DNA of 7,001 bases from Methanomicrobiales archaeon (GCA_012520015.1 JAAYPD010000308.1:1-7001); one strand, 5' to 3'; positions 1-6,341 are shown, numbered from the stretch's first letter. Numbers and translations are program-made. The notes: generated from the sequence alone by a model not told the origin.

Positions 1-876
1 GTTGTTGCCATGGCCCTTGATGCAGACACGATAAGCAGTGTCCACGCTGGCATCATCCCCCTGGAATCACCTGCCAATGCCGACACCACCCTTAAATCTC
101 TTTCCGGTGCCGTCGGTTCGACACCAATTGCTCTGGATCCGGCAAAATACGTAGGCCTTATACTTTTTGATGGTCTTTCAGGAGCAGAAGAGTCGACGAT
201 GGAAAGGATTGGCGATTTGACAAACATCCAGGTGATTGGGGGATCAGCAGGGGATGAACTTGCTTTTTCAAAGACCTTCGTTTACCTTGATGGAAATGCC
301 TACACAAACACAGCAGTGTTTGCAATCCTTGAACCGAAAAAAGGATTTGACATCATTAAAACCCAGTCTTTTTGTTCACTTGGGAAGAAACTCACTCCGA
401 CGAAGGTTGACACAGCCACCAGGAAAGTGATCGAGTTTGATGGAAAACCAGCCGCGGTTGCATATGCAGAGGCTGTTGGTGTACCCCTTTCTGAGGCTGC
501 GTCCAGGTTCATGAAAAATCCGGTTGGCCTGATGGCAGGAGACGAACCTTTTGTCCGCAGCCCACAGAGGATTGAAGGGGACGCAGTTTACTTTTACTGC
601 CAGGTAAGAGAGGGGCTTGAGCTTGAGGTCCTCTCATCCACCAATATCATCTCCGATACAAGAATTTTACTGGAAGAAAAGAACAGGACTGCGCCAGTAG
701 AGGCGGTGATCAACTTCAACTGTATTCTCCGAACATTACAACTGAGAGAAGAAGGAAAAGAGTCTGAGTATGGGAAGATCTTTTCAGATATCCCTACAAT
801 TGGTTTCTCAACTTATGGTGAAGAGTACATTGGTCATATTAACCAGACCGCAACGATGCTCTTATTATTAAAATAA
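1..876 (+). CDS. FIST domain sensory protein (FIST_N/FIST_C), 5'-truncated by window edge
   Basis: FIST proteins are putative small-ligand sensors found beside signal transduction genes; the ligand here is unknown. The frame is open from base 1 and the codons before the first ATG (base 10) encode V-V-A, which reads on naturally as FIST_N sequence, so I treat that ATG as internal. Counting from it, the end of FIST_N covers about residues 1-115 with the typical GGSAGDELAFSKTFVY segment (77-92), and FIST_C covers about 145-276, ending in GFSTYGEE and HINQT (265-280). Family members are usually about 370-420 residues, so roughly 90-100 N-terminal residues lie outside the window. No signal peptide or membrane segment is visible in this part, which suits a cytoplasmic sensor. 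It is convergent with the secreted-protein gene, the two stop codons being 4 bp apart. Family assignment is from recognised motifs and is fairly sure; what it senses is not known. Confidence 0.88.
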   Translation, partial: VVAMALDADTISSVHAGIIPLESPANADTTLKSLSGAVGSTPIALDPAKYVGLILFDGLSGAEESTMERIGDLTNIQVIGGSAGDELAFSKTFVYLDGNAYTNTAVFAILEPKKGFDIIKTQSFCSLGKKLTPTKVDTATRKVIEFDGKPAAVAYAEAVGVPLSEAASRFMKNPVGLMAGDEPFVRSPQRIEGDAVYFYCQVREGLELEVLSSTNIISDTRILLEEKNRTAPVEAVINFNCILRTLQLREEGKESEYGKIFSDIPTIGFSTYGEEYIGHINQTATMLLLLK

Positions 877-890
877 AAAATTATTTTTTT
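862..890. terminator. AT-rich bidirectional terminator between convergent genes
   Basis: The two stop codons (TAA at 874-876 on +, TAA at 881-883 on -) sit inside an almost pure A/T stretch. A near-palindrome at 875-890 places seven T on the + strand and six or more T on the - strand. Archaeal RNA polymerase terminates on oligo-T, so this stretch can serve both genes. Function is inferred. Confidence 0.55.
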
Positions 891-1306
891 GCTGTAACAA
901 TCTCAGATTCGGATGCATCATAGAAGTACAGACCTTTGAACCTGACCTTAAGATCTTCGGGAGGTGATGCAGCCGGTCTGAAAAACGAGTAGGAACCATC
1001 AAGTTCAGTCCTGGTGACTTTCAGGTACTGAAATTTTCCTGGTGTTGCACCAGCAGCGGTTGATTCAAGAACTATCCACTTGTTTCCAAGAGGTTCGCCA
1101 GACTTTGTAACAAGAGTCCCGGTGATGTAAAATGGTTCTCCTGCCTGGGGCTTTACCGGGTCAAGGGCGATAGAGATCATAGTCGGCGTTCTCTCTTCCT
1201 GCAGGACCGCACTGGCAGCTCCCGCCAATAAAAAGAGGACGAGAAGGCATGCAAGCATTACATGTCCTGGTTTAATAAGTGGCATGAGAGATGATTTCAT
1301 GTGCAT
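881..1306 (-). CDS. Small secreted protein with Ig-like/carboxypeptidase-regulatory-like fold
   Basis: The product has a signal peptide (counting from the start chosen here): basic and polar n-region 1-15, hydrophobic core about 17-30 (VMLACLLVLFLLAG) and an A-x-A-like cleavage site after GAASA (residue 33). The mature part, about 108 residues, is rich in beta-strand pattern: ITGTLVTKSGEPLGNKWI, TELDGSYSFF and a final YDASES motif, typical of Ig-like or carboxypeptidase-regulatory-like domains common in exported methanogen proteins. There is no membrane anchor after the signal, so it is probably released or held by the cell envelope. Start choice: ATG at 1306 has a Shine-Dalgarno-like GGGGAT six bases upstream (1313-1318); the longer start at 1327 (148 aa) has a weaker AGG, and ATG at 1300 is also possible. 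The gene follows cofH on the same strand after a gap of about 90 bp with its own TATA-like box, so co-transcription is uncertain. No specific function recognised. Confidence 0.7.
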   Translation of the reverse strand: MHMKSSLMPLIKPGHVMLACLLVLFLLAGAASAVLQEERTPTMISIALDPVKPQAGEPFYITGTLVTKSGEPLGNKWIVLESTAAGATPGKFQYLKVTRTELDGSYSFFRPAASPPEDLKVRFKGLYFYDASESEIVTAKK

Positions 1307-1372
1307 TGATATATCCCCGAAGGTCATCAGGTTGCCTGCATGCGATGAAAGTAAAAAGATGAACGAATAACA

Positions 1373-1378
1373 ATATAT
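1373..1378 (-). promoter_or_regulatory. TATA-like box for the secreted-protein gene
   Basis: The - strand reads CGATATATTG across 1371-1380. A start site about 25 bases downstream would fall near 1350, giving a 5' leader of 20-45 bases depending on the start codon. It lies just after the cofH stop, so the small gene could be transcribed on its own. Inferred from spacing. Confidence 0.35.
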
Positions 1379-1399
1379 CGGTATAGTTATTCTTCCTGT

Positions 1400-2497
1400 T
1401 CATACAGGCGAATAATCAGTTCTCCGTTCAACAAGAGGTCTTCCAAGATCCCCTGAGATGTACCGCATGTCTGCAGGGTCCAGGTACTCGCCGGCACTGG
1501 CACCAGCTGATGACGATATTCTCTCTTCATATAATGTTCCGCCAAGATCATTTGCACCAGACATGAGGCCTACCTGCACCATTTTTAGTCCAAGTTTTAC
1601 CCAGGATACCTGGATGTTTGTAAAATTATCAAGAAACAGACGTGAGACTGCAATCATCAGCATATCCTCTCTCCCTGTAGCTCCGGGTCTTGCAATACCC
1701 TTTTTATAAACAGGGGTTCCCGGGTGGATGAAGGAAAGTGGAACAAACTCAGTAAAACCATTTGTTTCATCCTGTATTTCGCGTAGCAGGGAGAGATGTG
1801 CAACCTGGTCATGAGTTGACTCGCAGTGCCCGTACATGATAGTCGCAGTTGAACGAAGCCCGCAGTCATGGGACTCTTTAATTATCTTTATCCATTCATC
1901 AGTGGTAATTTTGCCAGGACAGATGATTTCACGGATATCATCAACAAGAATCTCGGCAGCAGTTCCACATAATGTCCCAACCCCGGCATCCTTAAAAGCT
2001 TCCAACACTTCCATTGTGGAACAACCCGATTTCCTGGCCGCATATGAAACCTCCATCGGGTTTGATGCATGTATATGAACACCGGGTGCATGTCTCCTGA
2101 TAGTCTGGTAAACTGACAGGTAAGAGTCCATATCATACTCCGGATGCAACCCGCTCACGGTGCATATCTCTGTAACGCCACGGGAAGCTGCAAGTGCTGC
2201 CTTTTCCCCTATAGCAGCAAGTGTCAGCTCGTACGCACCAGGATCACCAGACTTACAGGAAAAACCACAAAATCCACAATTATTTACACAGATATTAGAA
2301 CAATTTATGTTCTGGTTTTTTACCCATGTAATTGCCTCTCCACATCTCTTCTCCCGAAGAGAATCAGCTGCTGCCGCAATAAGAAACGATGTCCGGTCCC
2401 TGGTCTTAAAAAGGCTTACCGCTTCATCAAACGTCAGACGATGTCCTTCATTTACATCATCAAGCAGTGTTTTCAGTTCATGGTTTTTATGAGTCAT
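1400..2497 (-). CDS. cofH: CofH-family radical SAM enzyme, F420 (Fo) biosynthesis, divergent paralogue
   Basis: CofH joins 5-amino-6-(D-ribitylamino)uracil with a tyrosine-derived hydroxybenzyl group, a step making Fo, the deazaflavin core of coenzyme F420; CofG then closes the ring. The 365-residue length is normal for the family. Visible are the radical SAM CX3CX2C motif at C70, C74 and C77 (CVNNCGFC) and the family blocks HIHASNPMEV (141-150), GTAAEIL (178-184), ICPGKI (192-197), MYGHCES (221-227) and GFTEFVPLSF (247-256). The iron-sulfur region is unusual in carrying extra cysteines at C66 and C81, and the protein has several more (C111, C159, C177, C193, C212, C225). Classical CofH reads closer to NYTNVC there, so this is probably a second, divergent copy; some Methanomicrobiales carry two cofH genes. 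No other F420 gene is adjacent. The ATG at 2497 has no clear Shine-Dalgarno site, suggesting a short or absent leader. MqnC/MqnE-type relatives are the alternative, less likely in a methanogen. Confidence 0.85.
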   Translation of the reverse strand: MTHKNHELKTLLDDVNEGHRLTFDEAVSLFKTRDRTSFLIAAAADSLREKRCGEAITWVKNQNINCSNICVNNCGFCGFSCKSGDPGAYELTLAAIGEKAALAASRGVTEICTVSGLHPEYDMDSYLSVYQTIRRHAPGVHIHASNPMEVSYAARKSGCSTMEVLEAFKDAGVGTLCGTAAEILVDDIREIICPGKITTDEWIKIIKESHDCGLRSTATIMYGHCESTHDQVAHLSLLREIQDETNGFTEFVPLSFIHPGTPVYKKGIARPGATGREDMLMIAVSRLFLDNFTNIQVSWVKLGLKMVQVGLMSGANDLGGTLYEERISSSAGASAGEYLDPADMRYISGDLGRPLVERRTDYSPV

Positions 2498-2524
2498 GGT
2501 TCTTATGATAGATTATTATGGTGC

Positions 2525-2538
2525 ACATTCATGAATGT
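2525..2538. promoter_or_regulatory. 14-bp perfect palindrome upstream of cofH, candidate operator
   Basis: The sequence ACATTCATGAATGT is its own reverse complement. It lies 28-41 bp before the cofH ATG and immediately upstream of an AT-rich TATA-like stretch (about 2507-2518 on the - strand). Perfect palindromes of this size next to a promoter are typical binding sites for dimeric regulators. The binding protein is unknown; operator function is inference. Confidence 0.4.
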
Positions 2539-2660
2539 TTACGTCAATAGTGGTGCAGCCTAAAATAAAACAGGGTTATGCAAAAATTTCAGGATATGGG
2601 GAACTTACACAAACTTTCTTCAGGTAGAAAATCGTATTACATAAATTATCATTATCCGGA

Positions 2661-3008
2661 GTGGGTTTGATTAGAAAAATGGACGATGAACTGGATGAGG
2701 AAATGCCAGCATTTGAAGAAGAAAGCACCGAAGATGAAATAATCAGGGTACGACTCCCTAAAAAATCCAATAATGAACAGTTTGCAATTGCAGAACTGAT
2801 GATGGGTGCAAATCACATCAGAGTCAGGTGCTCAGATGGCATAACCCGCCTTGGCAGAATCAAGGGAAAGATGAAGAAGCGGGCCTGGATACGTGAAGGA
2901 GATATTATCATCATCGTCCCATGGAGTTTTCAGGACGATAAATGTGACATTACCTACCGGTATACACCACCCCAGCGGGACTGGCTTCGTCGAAACAATT
3001 ACCTATAG
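2661..3008 (+). CDS. eif1A: Translation initiation factor aIF1A (eIF-1A)
   Basis: aIF1A binds the A site of the small ribosomal subunit during initiation and helps place the initiator tRNA, as bacterial IF1 does. The protein (115 aa in the longest form) has an acidic N-terminal tail (1-26, rich in D and E) followed by the S1-like OB fold (about 27-102) with the family signature IRVRLPK, RVRCSDGITRLGRIKGKM (54-71), WIREGDIIIIVPW (76-88) and DKCDITYRY, and a basic C-terminal end. Several starts are possible: GTG 2661, TTG 2667 and ATG 2679. A GGAG at 2658-2661 lies five bases before the TTG but 17 before the ATG, so the true N-terminus is uncertain by up to six residues; none of the conserved fold is affected. 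In many archaea a RIO kinase or KH-domain gene follows; here the gene stands alone and is followed by terminator-like sequence. The function is secure. Confidence 0.95.
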   Translation: MGLIRKMDDELDEEMPAFEEESTEDEIIRVRLPKKSNNEQFAIAELMMGANHIRVRCSDGITRLGRIKGKMKKRAWIREGDIIIIVPWSFQDDKCDITYRYTPPQRDWLRRNNYL

Positions 3009-3043
3009 ATTCCGGAACTTAAGGGTTTTAGAATATTTCTGAT

Positions 3044-3051
3044 CTTTTTTT
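3044..3051 (+). terminator. Oligo-T terminator after aIF1A
   Basis: A C followed by seven T lies about 35 bases beyond the aIF1A stop codon. Oligo-T tracts are the main intrinsic terminators in euryarchaea. No GC-rich hairpin precedes it, as expected for archaea. Confidence 0.5.
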
Positions 3052-3111
3052 ACCGGTTTCTGGCCTCATCAGATTACCGGAAAATTACCTGCCCTAATCT
3101 TCTTTGTTTGT

Positions 3112-3132
3112 AAAAAATTTCAGTAATTTTTT
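3112..3132 (+). terminator. A/T hairpin with T6 run, possible second terminator
   Basis: AAAAAATT (3112-3119) and AATTTTTT (3125-3132) form an 8-bp inverted repeat around a 5-base loop, ending in six T. It lies about 105 bases after the aIF1A stop and 80-100 bases before the next gene, in otherwise gene-free sequence. It may act as a backup terminator or protect the downstream promoter from read-through. A weak all-A/T stem could also be chance in AT-rich DNA. Confidence 0.35.
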
Positions 3133-3178
3133 CACCATACCGTAAATCTTTGCCGGTTAAACCAGTTCTTACGTGGTG

Positions 3179-3190
3179 CAAAATATTTTA
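3179..3190 (+). promoter_or_regulatory. TATA-like box for the first receiver-PAS gene
   Basis: The sequence CAAAATATTTTAA at about 3179-3191 is a good archaeal TATA-type element. Transcription starting about 25 bases downstream would begin near 3208-3212, directly at the paired ATG codons 3213 and 3216, giving a leaderless or nearly leaderless mRNA. This also argues against the upstream TTG at 3192 as the start. Confidence 0.45.
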
Positions 3191-3215
3191 ATTGTGCCCG
3201 GTTATGCATATCATG

Positions 3216-4643
3216 ATGATCTCAGTCCTCTGCGTGGACGATGAGCCGGATATGCTCTTCCTGTCAAAGGCCTTTCTCGAAAAAACTGGAGAATTTACAG
3301 TAGATACGGCTACATCTGCAGAGGAGGCACTGATGTTAATGCAGGAGACTGAGTATGATATTATTGTCTCTGATTATATCATGCCAACATTATCAGGGCT
3401 GGACTTTCTTCGCATACTTCGAAAACAAGGCAACATGATCCCATTTATCCTTGTTTCCTGCATTGGACAGGAGATGGCGGTCGTTGAGGCGATTAATGAG
3501 GGATTATCCGGGTACCTTGAAAAAGAAGAAGATCCATCCTATAACTTTGCCCTGCTCTCTCACAGGATCCACCAGGTGGTATCCCTTAAGAGATCGGAAG
3601 AGGGATGGAGAAAAAGCGAAGAGAGATTTCGGTTTTTGTTCACCCATATGGCAGAAGGGGTCGCACTTTTTACTCTTGTAAAAGACGAAGATGGGAACCC
3701 GGTAGATTTCAGGTTTGAAGATGTCAACCTGAGATATGAAGAGATATTTGATCATAATGGTGATGTTATCAGAGGAAAATGCATCTCTGAAATAACCGGG
3801 CATGTTCCATGCCTTGATGAATGTTACTCCGTGGTAAAAACAAAAAAACCGATTTTTTTTGAGAGATTTCTGCCAAATCCGTCGAAGTATTTTTCAGTAT
3901 CAGTCTCCCCCTGGCTTGAAACCGGCTTTGCCATGATCTTTTCAGATGTAACAAGAAGAGTCGAGGCTGAAGAACAGTTAAAAGAGACGAGTGAATATCT
4001 TCAGAATCTTATCACCCATGCCGGTACACCAATAATCGTCTGGGACAGGGAAGGAAATATCATCCAGGTTAACCAGGCATTTGAAGAACTCTCCGGATAT
4101 TCCATGGATGAATTGAGTGGGAAGACGATCAGATACATTCTGCCTGAACAGGAGAATACAAGGTTGTTTTCTTTTATCCATCTCACAGGGCTTGGTATGC
4201 ATCTTGAGTCAACTGAAATTCCGGTCAGGACAAAGACAGGTAAAATAAGGATCTTAAAATGGAACTCGGCAAATATAAACGACAGGTCTGGTCTGCACAG
4301 GGCAACCATCGCACTTGGAGTAGATATCACCAGGCAAAGAGAACTGGAAGAAGAGAATGCAACTGCCGTATCCCAGCTGAAAAGAAACCTTGCTGAGCTT
4401 GCAATACTAAACGACGGAATTAGAAATCCTCTTGCAGTAATACTTGCCTGTGCCGAGTTCCAGAATGATACCTCTTTTAACTGCATCATTAAACAGGTGT
4501 GGGAGATAGACAAAATGATCGACCAGCTGGACAGCAGGTGGATTGAATCGGAAAAGATATTGAAGTTTCTTGAGAAGCATTATCGTATCAGTTATCCCAG
4601 ACAGACTTCTGACTGTAACGGAAGAATGAATCCCGATACTTAA
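3216..4643 (+). CDS. Receiver-PAS-PAS signalling protein with degenerate kinase H-box tail
   Basis: A cytoplasmic phosphorelay protein of about 475 residues. From the ATG at 3216 the order is: receiver domain (1-125) with acid pocket D8/D9, phospho-acceptor D53 in VSDYIMP, switch S81 and conserved K103; first PAS domain (about 134-250); second PAS domain (about 258-375) with the PAS-type IIVWDREGNIIQVNQAFEEL; then a helical, probably coiled region (376-460). That tail contains NDGIRNPLAVI (399-409), which resembles the histidine-kinase H-box HEIRNPLxxI with the phospho-accepting His replaced by Asp and Glu by Gly. No HATPase domain follows, so it cannot be a normal kinase. The start was chosen because the next gene begins with the same MISVLxVDDEP and aligns without gaps through K103; starts at 3192 (TTG), 3204 or 3213 would add 1-8 residues. 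A GGTTAT seven bases before 3213 may be a weak ribosome site. The signal sensed and the partner kinase are unknown. Confidence 0.85.
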   Translation: MISVLCVDDEPDMLFLSKAFLEKTGEFTVDTATSAEEALMLMQETEYDIIVSDYIMPTLSGLDFLRILRKQGNMIPFILVSCIGQEMAVVEAINEGLSGYLEKEEDPSYNFALLSHRIHQVVSLKRSEEGWRKSEERFRFLFTHMAEGVALFTLVKDEDGNPVDFRFEDVNLRYEEIFDHNGDVIRGKCISEITGHVPCLDECYSVVKTKKPIFFERFLPNPSKYFSVSVSPWLETGFAMIFSDVTRRVEAEEQLKETSEYLQNLITHAGTPIIVWDREGNIIQVNQAFEELSGYSMDELSGKTIRYILPEQENTRLFSFIHLTGLGMHLESTEIPVRTKTGKIRILKWNSANINDRSGLHRATIALGVDITRQRELEEENATAVSQLKRNLAELAILNDGIRNPLAVILACAEFQNDTSFNCIIKQVWEIDKMIDQLDSRWIESEKILKFLEKHYRISYPRQTSDCNGRMNPDT

Positions 4644-4652
4644 GCAGGTGAA

Positions 4653-4660
4653 TAATTTTT
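4653..4660 (+). terminator. Oligo-T terminator after the first receiver-PAS gene
   Basis: TAATTTTT begins 10 bases after the stop codon at 4641-4643. It suggests that at least part of transcription ends before the second receiver-PAS gene, which has its own TATA-like box. Five T is short, so termination may be partial. Confidence 0.35.
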
Positions 4661-4681
4661 CTGTCCATGATGCCTTAAATC

Positions 4682-4688
4682 TTTATAA
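4682..4688 (+). promoter_or_regulatory. TATA-like box for the second receiver-PAS gene
   Basis: TTTATAA at 4682-4688 is close to the archaeal TATA consensus. A start site about 25 bases downstream (near 4710) would give a leader of about 60 bases before the ATG at 4770. A weaker AT-rich element, CCTTTAAT at 4733-4740, could instead drive a nearly leaderless transcript. Confidence 0.4.
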
Positions 4689-4769
4689 CACCCTTAAACA
4701 CCCTGCTATCATAAGACATGACAGAATCGGAACCTTTAATCATCACATGTGAGAGATCTTCCAGCAATT

Positions 4770-5900
4770 ATGATCTCTGTGCTTTTTGTGGATGATGAAC
4801 CAGTACTGGTGGATATAGGCCGGCTGTTTCTTGAGCGTGCCGGGGAATTTTCCGTTACAGGTGTCTTGTCAGGGAAAGAAGCAGTCAGTCTTTTAAAAGA
4901 GAACTCATATGATGTCATCATATCAGATTACCAGATGCCAGGGATGAATGGTCTTGAGCTCCTGCGTTTAGTCAGGAAACACTGTGGTGATGTCCCTTTT
5001 ATTCTTTTTACCGGCCGCGGGGATGAGGCGGTTGCCGGGGATGCTGTCAATATCGGAGCTGACTTTTATGTCCAGAAAGGAGGGGATCCAAAACAGCAGT
5101 TTTCAGATATTGCCCGCAAGATCGAGACTGCTGTAGAGAGAAGAAGGGCCTTTCAGGCTGTCAGGGCATCAGAACAGCGCTTTCACGATATCATCAACTT
5201 TCTCCCTGATGCTACTTTTGCCATAAGTACAGAAGGAATCATCATTGCATGGAACCGGGAGATTGAGAGGATCACAAAAACAAGAGCAGAGGATATGATC
5301 GGAAGAGGAGCATATGCCCATTCAGTCCCATTCTATGGTTCGCGAAGACCCATGATAATTGATCTGCTCCTGTCTCCTGACCCGGAATTTGAACGATCTT
5401 ACCCATCTGTACACAGGGAAGACGACATCATTACCGCGGACGGCGTGCTTCAGGTTGCCGGAAAGAAGCGTTATTTCCTTGCAAGGGCTTCATTACTTTA
5501 TGACCAGGACGGGAAAAAGGCAGGAGCAATAGAGAGTCTCAGGGATATAACTCTTCAAAAAGAATCAGAAGAGAAATTGTCAAGGGTTATCGAACGCCTT
5601 CCCATTGGACTTCAGATCTTCAGATTTGAAATCGATGGAAGCCTTGTTTGCCACAGTGCAAACCCTGCTGCAGAAGAGATAACCGGAATAAGCGGAAGAT
5701 GTGTTCCAGGCAGGCCTATTGAAGAGGTGTTTCATGATGATGAAAGCCAGAAGGTATGCACCATATGCAGAAAGATAGCCATGGAAGGGGGGCGCGACTG
5801 CATGGATGATGTAAATCTCCTGGTTAACGGATCCCCAAGGCGGTACAATATCAGGATGTTCCAGACCGGACCTGGAGAGGTTGCTTTACTTTATGTCTGA
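4770..5900 (+). CDS. Receiver-PAS-PAS signalling protein
   Basis: A cytoplasmic protein of 376 residues counted from the ATG at 4770. The receiver domain (about 1-124) has D8/D9, phospho-acceptor D53 (ISDYQMP), T81 and K103, so it should be phosphorylatable, and carries the segment GADFYVQKGGDP (96-107) familiar from methanogen receivers. A first PAS domain spans about 134-263 (SEQRFHDIINFLPDATFAI onward, ending ESLRDITLQKESEE), and a second PAS from about 268 to the end. The chain stops at VALLYV, at the last PAS strand, with no linker, kinase, GGDEF or DNA-binding output after it. The second PAS has several cysteines, including a CTIC pair (330-333). GTG at 4749 would add seven residues; an in-frame stop lies at 4737. 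It is a tandem paralogue of the preceding gene, most alike in the receiver. It probably works by protein-protein contacts; partners and signals are unknown. Confidence 0.87.
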   Translation: MISVLFVDDEPVLVDIGRLFLERAGEFSVTGVLSGKEAVSLLKENSYDVIISDYQMPGMNGLELLRLVRKHCGDVPFILFTGRGDEAVAGDAVNIGADFYVQKGGDPKQQFSDIARKIETAVERRRAFQAVRASEQRFHDIINFLPDATFAISTEGIIIAWNREIERITKTRAEDMIGRGAYAHSVPFYGSRRPMIIDLLLSPDPEFERSYPSVHREDDIITADGVLQVAGKKRYFLARASLLYDQDGKKAGAIESLRDITLQKESEEKLSRVIERLPIGLQIFRFEIDGSLVCHSANPAAEEITGISGRCVPGRPIEEVFHDDESQKVCTICRKIAMEGGRDCMDDVNLLVNGSPRRYNIRMFQTGPGEVALLYV

Positions 5901-5927
5901 ATAATCAGAAAAGCAATTAATTCCTGA

Positions 5928-6338
5928 CTACTCCTGCCTTATTGCGATAATGCCTGGAAAGAAACACAATGATGCGGAGTTTATACAGTACCTCAGGCCC
6001 GACGGCAAAAGTCCATCATCAAAGACATGTCCAAGGTGAGCATCACAAAGAGCACAAAGAACTTCAGTCCGCGTCATTCCAAAACTGGTATCAGGTCTGG
6101 TTCTGATATTCATATCAGAGACCGGTCTTGAAAAACCCGGCCAACCAGTTCCTGACTCAAATTTATCAACCGATGAAAAGAGATCAGTGCCACAGCATGC
6201 ACACCTGTAAAGGCCCGGGTTTTTCGTTGCATAAAATGCCCCGGAAAATGCCGGTTCAGTCCTCCCTTTCCTGGTGATTTCATAGGTGTTTTTGTCCAGT
6301 ATCTGCTGCCATTCTTCATCTGTCCTGGCTACTTTCAT
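5928..6338 (-). CDS. msrB: Peptide methionine-(R)-S-oxide reductase MsrB
   Basis: MsrB reduces the R-isomer of methionine sulfoxide in proteins back to methionine, normally using thioredoxin, and acts in the cytoplasm. Counting from the ATG at 6338 (136 aa, normal family length) the sequence shows TEPAFSGAFY (27-36), two zinc-binding CxxC pairs (C46/C49 in CACC; C95/C98 in CALC), the FESGTGWPGF block (60-69), HLGHVFDDG (101-109) and the catalytic cysteine C118 in RYCINSASL. The position often used for a resolving cysteine in the SGxGWP block is T64, as in many family members, so another cysteine (for example C125) or direct reduction by a thioredoxin-like protein must complete the cycle. The start at 6338 is preferred because AGGAGG lies just before it; an ATG at 6404 would add 22 residues with no counterpart in the family. 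The gene follows the TPR gene on the same strand, 121 bp downstream, and converges on the receiver-PAS gene. Confidence 0.95.
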   Translation of the reverse strand: MKVARTDEEWQQILDKNTYEITRKGRTEPAFSGAFYATKNPGLYRCACCGTDLFSSVDKFESGTGWPGFSRPVSDMNIRTRPDTSFGMTRTEVLCALCDAHLGHVFDDGLLPSGLRYCINSASLCFFPGIIAIRQE

Positions 6339-6341
6339 GAG

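Noticed and set aside
2144..2563. 139-codon + strand open frame opposite cofH
   Set aside because: It lies antisense to a well-supported cofH, its translation matches no known pattern, and it runs through the cofH promoter region. A shadow frame.
2576..2770. 64-codon - strand frame across the aIF1A start
   Set aside because: Poly-Ser translation arises from reading the GAA/GAT-rich acidic tail of aIF1A backwards; not a gene.
3009..3191. Possible small RNA gene or riboswitch between aIF1A and the receiver-PAS gene
   Set aside because: Only A/T hairpins, T-runs and a repeated TTACCGG (3050-3056 and 3074-3080) were seen. No recognisable tRNA, riboswitch core or GC-rich folded RNA.
4001..4513. 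170-codon - strand open frame inside the first receiver-PAS gene
   Set aside because: Ser- and Phe-rich translation typical of an antisense shadow of PAS coding sequence; no ribosome site or promoter and no domain.
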